This document shows positions 60,790-64,000 of a stretch of 64,000 nt of DNA, piece after piece; positions within the stretch are counted from its first letter, which is position 1, and each line of letters starts with the position of its first letter. Both the position numbers and the translations under genes were made by a program. Under the pieces are notes generated by a model. The model saw nothing but the letters and a program-made list of their open reading frames with translations, did not search any database and had not been told where the DNA came from. The stretch covers positions 17,984 through 81,983 of the forward strand of contig KV920942.1 in NCBI GenBank assembly GCA_002081555.1. Reading direction: 5' to 3'. Origin of the DNA: Protostelium mycophagum (lineage: Eukaryota; Evosea; Variosea; Protosteliida; Protosteliaceae).

Positions 60790-61982
60790 TGAGTGTCTAC
60801 AATGATTTTGCTCGGAAATAAATACTGTGAAAGCGGACTTTTTTAGTTCACAGCCTCTCGTTATTTAATGATAAAGTATCAATGCACGGTTTGCAACTAA
60901 TTTTCTGGTGAGCAAGGACGCATGCATTCCCTTTGATCCTCATCATTCCAATTACATTATTTCTCACTCTTGGCAGACATCCGCAACCCAGAAAAGTACA
61001 CAGCAGGCAGAGAAACAACACAATCAACAGCACCCTGATTATTAATAATTATGATAATAGTAGAATCATTTCAAAAGACAGTCATCATCAATCCTGGTTT
61101 TTGGCTGGAGTTGGTTGGTCAACGGAATATCTAAGTAACATATTTGAGCCTCAAAAACCACCAGGACCCAAAAAGATCCACAACTCGTACAACTACAACT
61201 CAGAACACATTTTTCCGCCAAGAGATAAAAGACAGATAAAAGTTCAAAGGACTCCGTGTACCAAAACTCACTCCCCACAAGCTGACAAAACTGGTGCAGA
61301 ACCACTGAATGACAGAACTTTATCTCAGAAGAAATGGCCAGGCCCTGAGGCCGATCAACAAATACGTTGCAACGTATTTGTATGATGAAAAACACATCCA
61401 CAGAACTTGCAAAATTGCTCGAAAACGAGATCACTTGCAGAACATCATTCTCACTATGGTGCAAAATCAAGAAGTTGCGCAAAGCATTTCATTTTTACGG
61501 CAAACAGGATCGAGTGAATGCCGAGAAGTGTGAATAAAAAAAATGGATCCTATGCATTTTATCTTAGTCTTCGATCCATCACAGAATCATAAAGAGAAGC
61601 AGATTTTGGTCAAATTCCAAATGGTCAGAGGATTTAAACTCTTCATCTCGAAAAATAATCTTTTGGCACGAAGCCGTAATCAAGGGTAATCGAAATGTCA
61701 ACCCAATTTTAGCGTCTGTTTTAACGCAAAAATAATATTGAGGTATCCAAAAATATTTTGTGATTTAGCACCTCGGATCCAAATCACCAAACAGGCACAA
61801 TAAAACAAAATATTTTTTTTGTACATTTTTGTTTCAGCAGAAAATGGCGAAACAAACTCTTGCGGCACTTTCTCCAACAAAAAATTGAAAAAATGCAAAT
61901 TCAAAACTCTTTAACTAGCTGTCTGCATATGAAATTGTGTGTAAAAATCTGACACTCTCACTTTCTTCGCCTGTCACAACCC
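60790..61982. other. Ambiguous region with overlapping frames and a 22-bp palindrome
   Basis: Plus frames 60933-61385 (150 codons) and 61309-61533 (74 codons, ending SSECREV at TGA with AATAAA overlapping the stop) are open, and so is minus 61066-61482. The 61309-61533 frame has the best composition and 3' context but I could not build upstream exons. No domain recognised. Confidence 0.35.
61359..61380. repeat. Perfect 22-bp palindrome
   Basis: CAAATACGTTGCAACGTATTTG is its own reverse complement over 22 bp, with no spacer. It lies inside the plus frame 61309-61533. Confidence 0.95.
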
Positions 61983-62055
61983 GCTCTTATGGCGCAATCG
62001 GTAGCGCGTTCGGCTGTTAACCGAAAGGTTCCTGGTTCGAGCCCAGGTAGGAGCG
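61983..62055 (+). tRNA. tRNA-Asn (GTT)
   Basis: Acceptor GCTCTTA pairs with TAGGAGC (one G-U). Anticodon arm TTCGG-CTGTTAA-CCGAA gives GTT. T arm is CCTGG-TTCGAGC-CCAGG, with discriminator G. A T-rich run (TTTCTTTT) follows as terminator. Confidence 0.95.
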
Positions 62056-62059
62056 TTTC

Positions 62060-62848
62060 TTTTGCTCCACTAAGAGATGACATACCTTTTGGCATTTGGG
62101 ACACCTGAATAAACTGTAATTACTCTGTGCAAGTTGACGTCCTCTTGGAATGGCTTTCAGCATGGATGAAAGAAGATGTAGTGCCATCTCATTACGATAT
62201 CTCACCGCGATGTCTTTCTTTGTGATCTCTTGAAGACATGGCGCATGGGCTCTTCCATCAAAGGTTTGAACAACAGAGGCAAGAAATCTATGGATGTTAG
62301 TCGTAGTGCATGGGGGACCTTCAAGGATCTGAATGCAAGATCCCGAAGGTCTTTATAAATTGACAGGAGGTTACTACGTTCTCGGTTCTCGTCCACAATT
62401 ATTCATGATCAAATTAGATCCATTTCTGGATTGCTCGCTGAGCTCCATGTTGGTGAATCAAACGAGATATGGACCTCCTGTGATATTTCAGATTTTCATC
62501 CAAGAGAAGGGCAGAAGAAGGGTTGGAGAGATAAGGTCAAGATGTTGGTTGGCCAGCGTTCAATTCGTCCATGTAAATCGAGATTCGAAAAGTTCATATA
62601 AACGAAAGGAAAGACCATTATAGAAGTAGAAGAGGTCCATAAGAGTCATTGTCGAATCCTTCATACCTCACTTGTGATCCTCTGCCTGTTGCGGTTGGTG
62701 CGGTTTGTGATCTGCCGATAGCCGTTGAAATATTTTGAAATCTTTTTGCGCGCCAAAATGTTTGTCTACAACTGAAATCAAAAGAACAAAAAACTTTAAT
62801 CATGCGATCACAAACTGTCTCGATCAGTGAGTAAAGAGTGTCAGGCAT
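62060..62848 (-). CDS. Weakly supported spliced gene, unidentified
   Basis: A plausible first exon reads MPDTLYSLIETVCDRMIK, joins across a 29-nt intron to a basic stretch TNILARKKISKYFNGYRQ, and a later exon reads ENRERSNLLSIYKDLRDLAFRSLKVPHALRLTSIDFLPLLFKPLMEEPMRH... ending at a GTGAG donor near 62205, with 'LFRCPKCQK' further downstream. The middle joins do not all keep phase and the stop was not located. Helical, leucine-rich composition in the main exon suggests real coding. I do not recognise the family. Confidence 0.35.
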
Positions 62849-62961
62849 CTATCAGACAGCCGCTTCTAAAACAATCAGGGAGGTCAGATCGTCAACGATC
62901 TATCGAGACGATTGCATAGACCTGAAGAGAGCGAGGAAAGATGATCCTGACACAGCATGAT

Positions 62962-63192
62962 TTAGGCGCACTCATTTATATAACATGTGGGATACTCTGT
63001 ATGTACATCTGGCAAAAATTCTGTTGTGATCTGCTGAGTGATCGACTTTGTATGTATATTCCACAGGCTATCGACGCATCGGTACAGATCTTCTGATGAG
63101 GAATAGAAAAATGATGGTGGTGTTGCATAATTCTCCCATGCCGTGTTCATGTTCTGATAGAGGATGTTGCTGTTCAGTGTGTTCAGGGTCAT
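62962..63192 (-). CDS. Small orphan protein, member B of a two-copy family
   Basis: A single minus-strand frame of 76 residues (MTLNTLNSNILYQNMNTAW...) that aligns along most of its length with the plus-strand ORF at 14737-14952. Shared features include QNM, W-x2-Y, PP, FFY, SEDLY-CVD-LW, HT, TQ, P-VHT-Y. A later Met at MNTAWENY could be the true start. There is no signal peptide or membrane segment. Function unknown. The two copies are nearly 50 kb apart on opposite strands, with unrelated neighbours. Confidence 0.65.
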   Translation of the reverse strand: MTLNTLNSNILYQNMNTAWENYATPPSFFYSSSEDLYRCVDSLWNIHTKSITQQITTEFLPDVHTEYPTCYINECA

Positions 63193-63552
63193 GGTTGGCT
63201 GTGTGTGGCCAAGATTTGGTGGTTTTCTGGCAGGTGTTTTCGCAAACGCCCCGTTGTACCTTCTGAAAAACCCCGAACGATGGGAATTTTCACGGAAATG
63301 CGAACGCGAGCTCGGTTATTACCGCGATTCTCGGCCCGTTGAGAAGAACAATTTTTCCCCGCGTGATTCACCAAACATCTCCGTTGTTTCCATGGATAAT
63401 ATTTCTTCTGACATCTTGAAAGCCGCCTTTGAAGTGGTCCCGCGGGATGGTCAGTTGGTGCCACGGAGGTATTCGCCAATGCGACTGTTCTGTACACCAA
63501 TATTTTTCGGTGAAAATAAGCTAAAATTAGAAATACAAACCCGTACATCGCT

Positions 63553-64000
63553 TTATTCATCATCATCATCCTCGTCGTCATCGTCATCATCGTCTGAGGA
63601 GCCACGGGGTCTGGAGGGGGGAGGAGGCAGCCTGGTGTTAGACAACCCGAGGGGGGGAGGGGGGGGCATGCTCATCGTGGATGAAGCTGGTGTGTCATCC
63701 TCGTCATCGTCATCATCCGATGAACTCTCCTGAAAAAATGTCAGTTTTGTCTGTTTCCAGTGCTGTGCAGACGGCTTTTATTGCGTTGTGACAAGAAACA
63801 CCGGCTGAAGCGGCAACTAACGTGCGTTTCACGTGTTTTACCGTGACTTTCAATTACAATTGGAAGAATTAAGAATTTTGTTTGTGTCCAATAAATAAAT
63901 GAATATGAAAATATTCGATTTCCAAATATCTCGGTTAAGATGACTCACGTCGTCCTTTGTAGACGCAACTGGGGGTGGGGGTGGGAGGACCGGTGCAGGG
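63553..64000 (-). CDS. 3' end of a proline-rich, acidic-tailed protein (partial, frameshifted)
   Basis: The gene enters from the right edge. The exon at 64000-63951 reads PAPVLPPPPPVASTKDD up to a GTGAGT donor. The next exon (from about 63732) reads ESSSDDDDDEDDTPASSTMSMPPP. In the sequence as given it stops at 63638-63640 (PPRVV), but a one-base change in the G/C homopolymers at 63650-63668 would continue it as LSNTRLPPPPSRPRGSSDDDDDDDE.. to a TAA at 63553-63555, which overlaps an AATAAA. The second reading has the better end. Long Asp runs and poly-Pro suggest a nuclear or actin-regulatory protein, but no domain is in view. Confidence 0.5.

Noticed and set aside
63164-63733. Plus ORF of 189 codons with long Ser and Gly runs
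   Set aside because: The runs are the antisense of Asp and Pro codon runs of the minus gene at the right edge; it also overlaps copy B of the orphan family.

Overview
This is a eukaryotic nuclear window in the standard code, from a compact and very intron-rich protist. Exons are mostly 60-250 nt. Introns are GT-AG and often 30-60 nt, with some of 100-450 nt. The gene content (Mediator MED23, INO80B/Ies2, OSCA/CSC1/TMEM63 channel, sn-1 diacylglycerol lipase, PTS2-type citrate synthase, flavocytochrome b2, thaumatin-like and beta-helix surface proteins, TKL-like kinase) suits a free-living amoeba. A protosteloid or other amoebozoan is my best guess; that is inference and I could not run a search.

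Layout. 1-1.6 kb: weak small minus-strand models. 1.6-5.6 kb: plus-strand coiled-coil gene with a tRNA-Arg in an intron. 5.7-8.4 kb: 18-bp inverted repeat, tRNA-Gly, a secreted subtilisin (minus) and a decayed copy of its 3' end. 8.5-17 kb (minus): acyltransferase, OSCA/CSC1-like channel, TMEM53-like hydrolase with a second intronic tRNA-Arg; a small orphan ORF (plus) lies between the last two. 17.5-23.6 kb (plus): GNAT acetyltransferase, diacylglycerol lipase. 24.2-32.8 kb: MED23 (minus). 33-40 kb: flavocytochrome b2 (minus), intron-containing tRNA-Met, quinone oxidoreductase (plus), citrate synthase (minus). 40-46 kb: protein kinase (plus), small membrane protein (minus), Ser/Pro-rich protein (plus), INO80B (plus). 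46-53 kb: carboxylesterase (minus), retropepsin-like protein (plus), third tRNA-Arg, SDR (minus), tandem-SH3 protein (minus). 53.6-59.5 kb (minus): three secreted or surface genes. 59.6-64 kb: SR splicing factor (plus), a 22-bp palindrome, tRNA-Asn, a weak minus gene, a paralogue of the 14.7-kb orphan ORF, and an acidic/proline-rich gene running off the right edge.

The strongest unexplained signal is not one gene. Introns and spacers carry a recurring vocabulary of short words: GTTGTAGA/TCTACAAC (with an extended form CATCTACAACGAGTCAT), TGACGTCA, mini-hairpins of the type CGGT-N5-ACCG, mini-hairpins GCGGC-N3-GCCGC, GAAATTTC palindromes and TTTCCCGCC. They recur across unrelated genes and are largely absent from exons. 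Intronic tRNA genes, apparent introns of 26-31 nt and a two-member orphan protein family are further points of interest.
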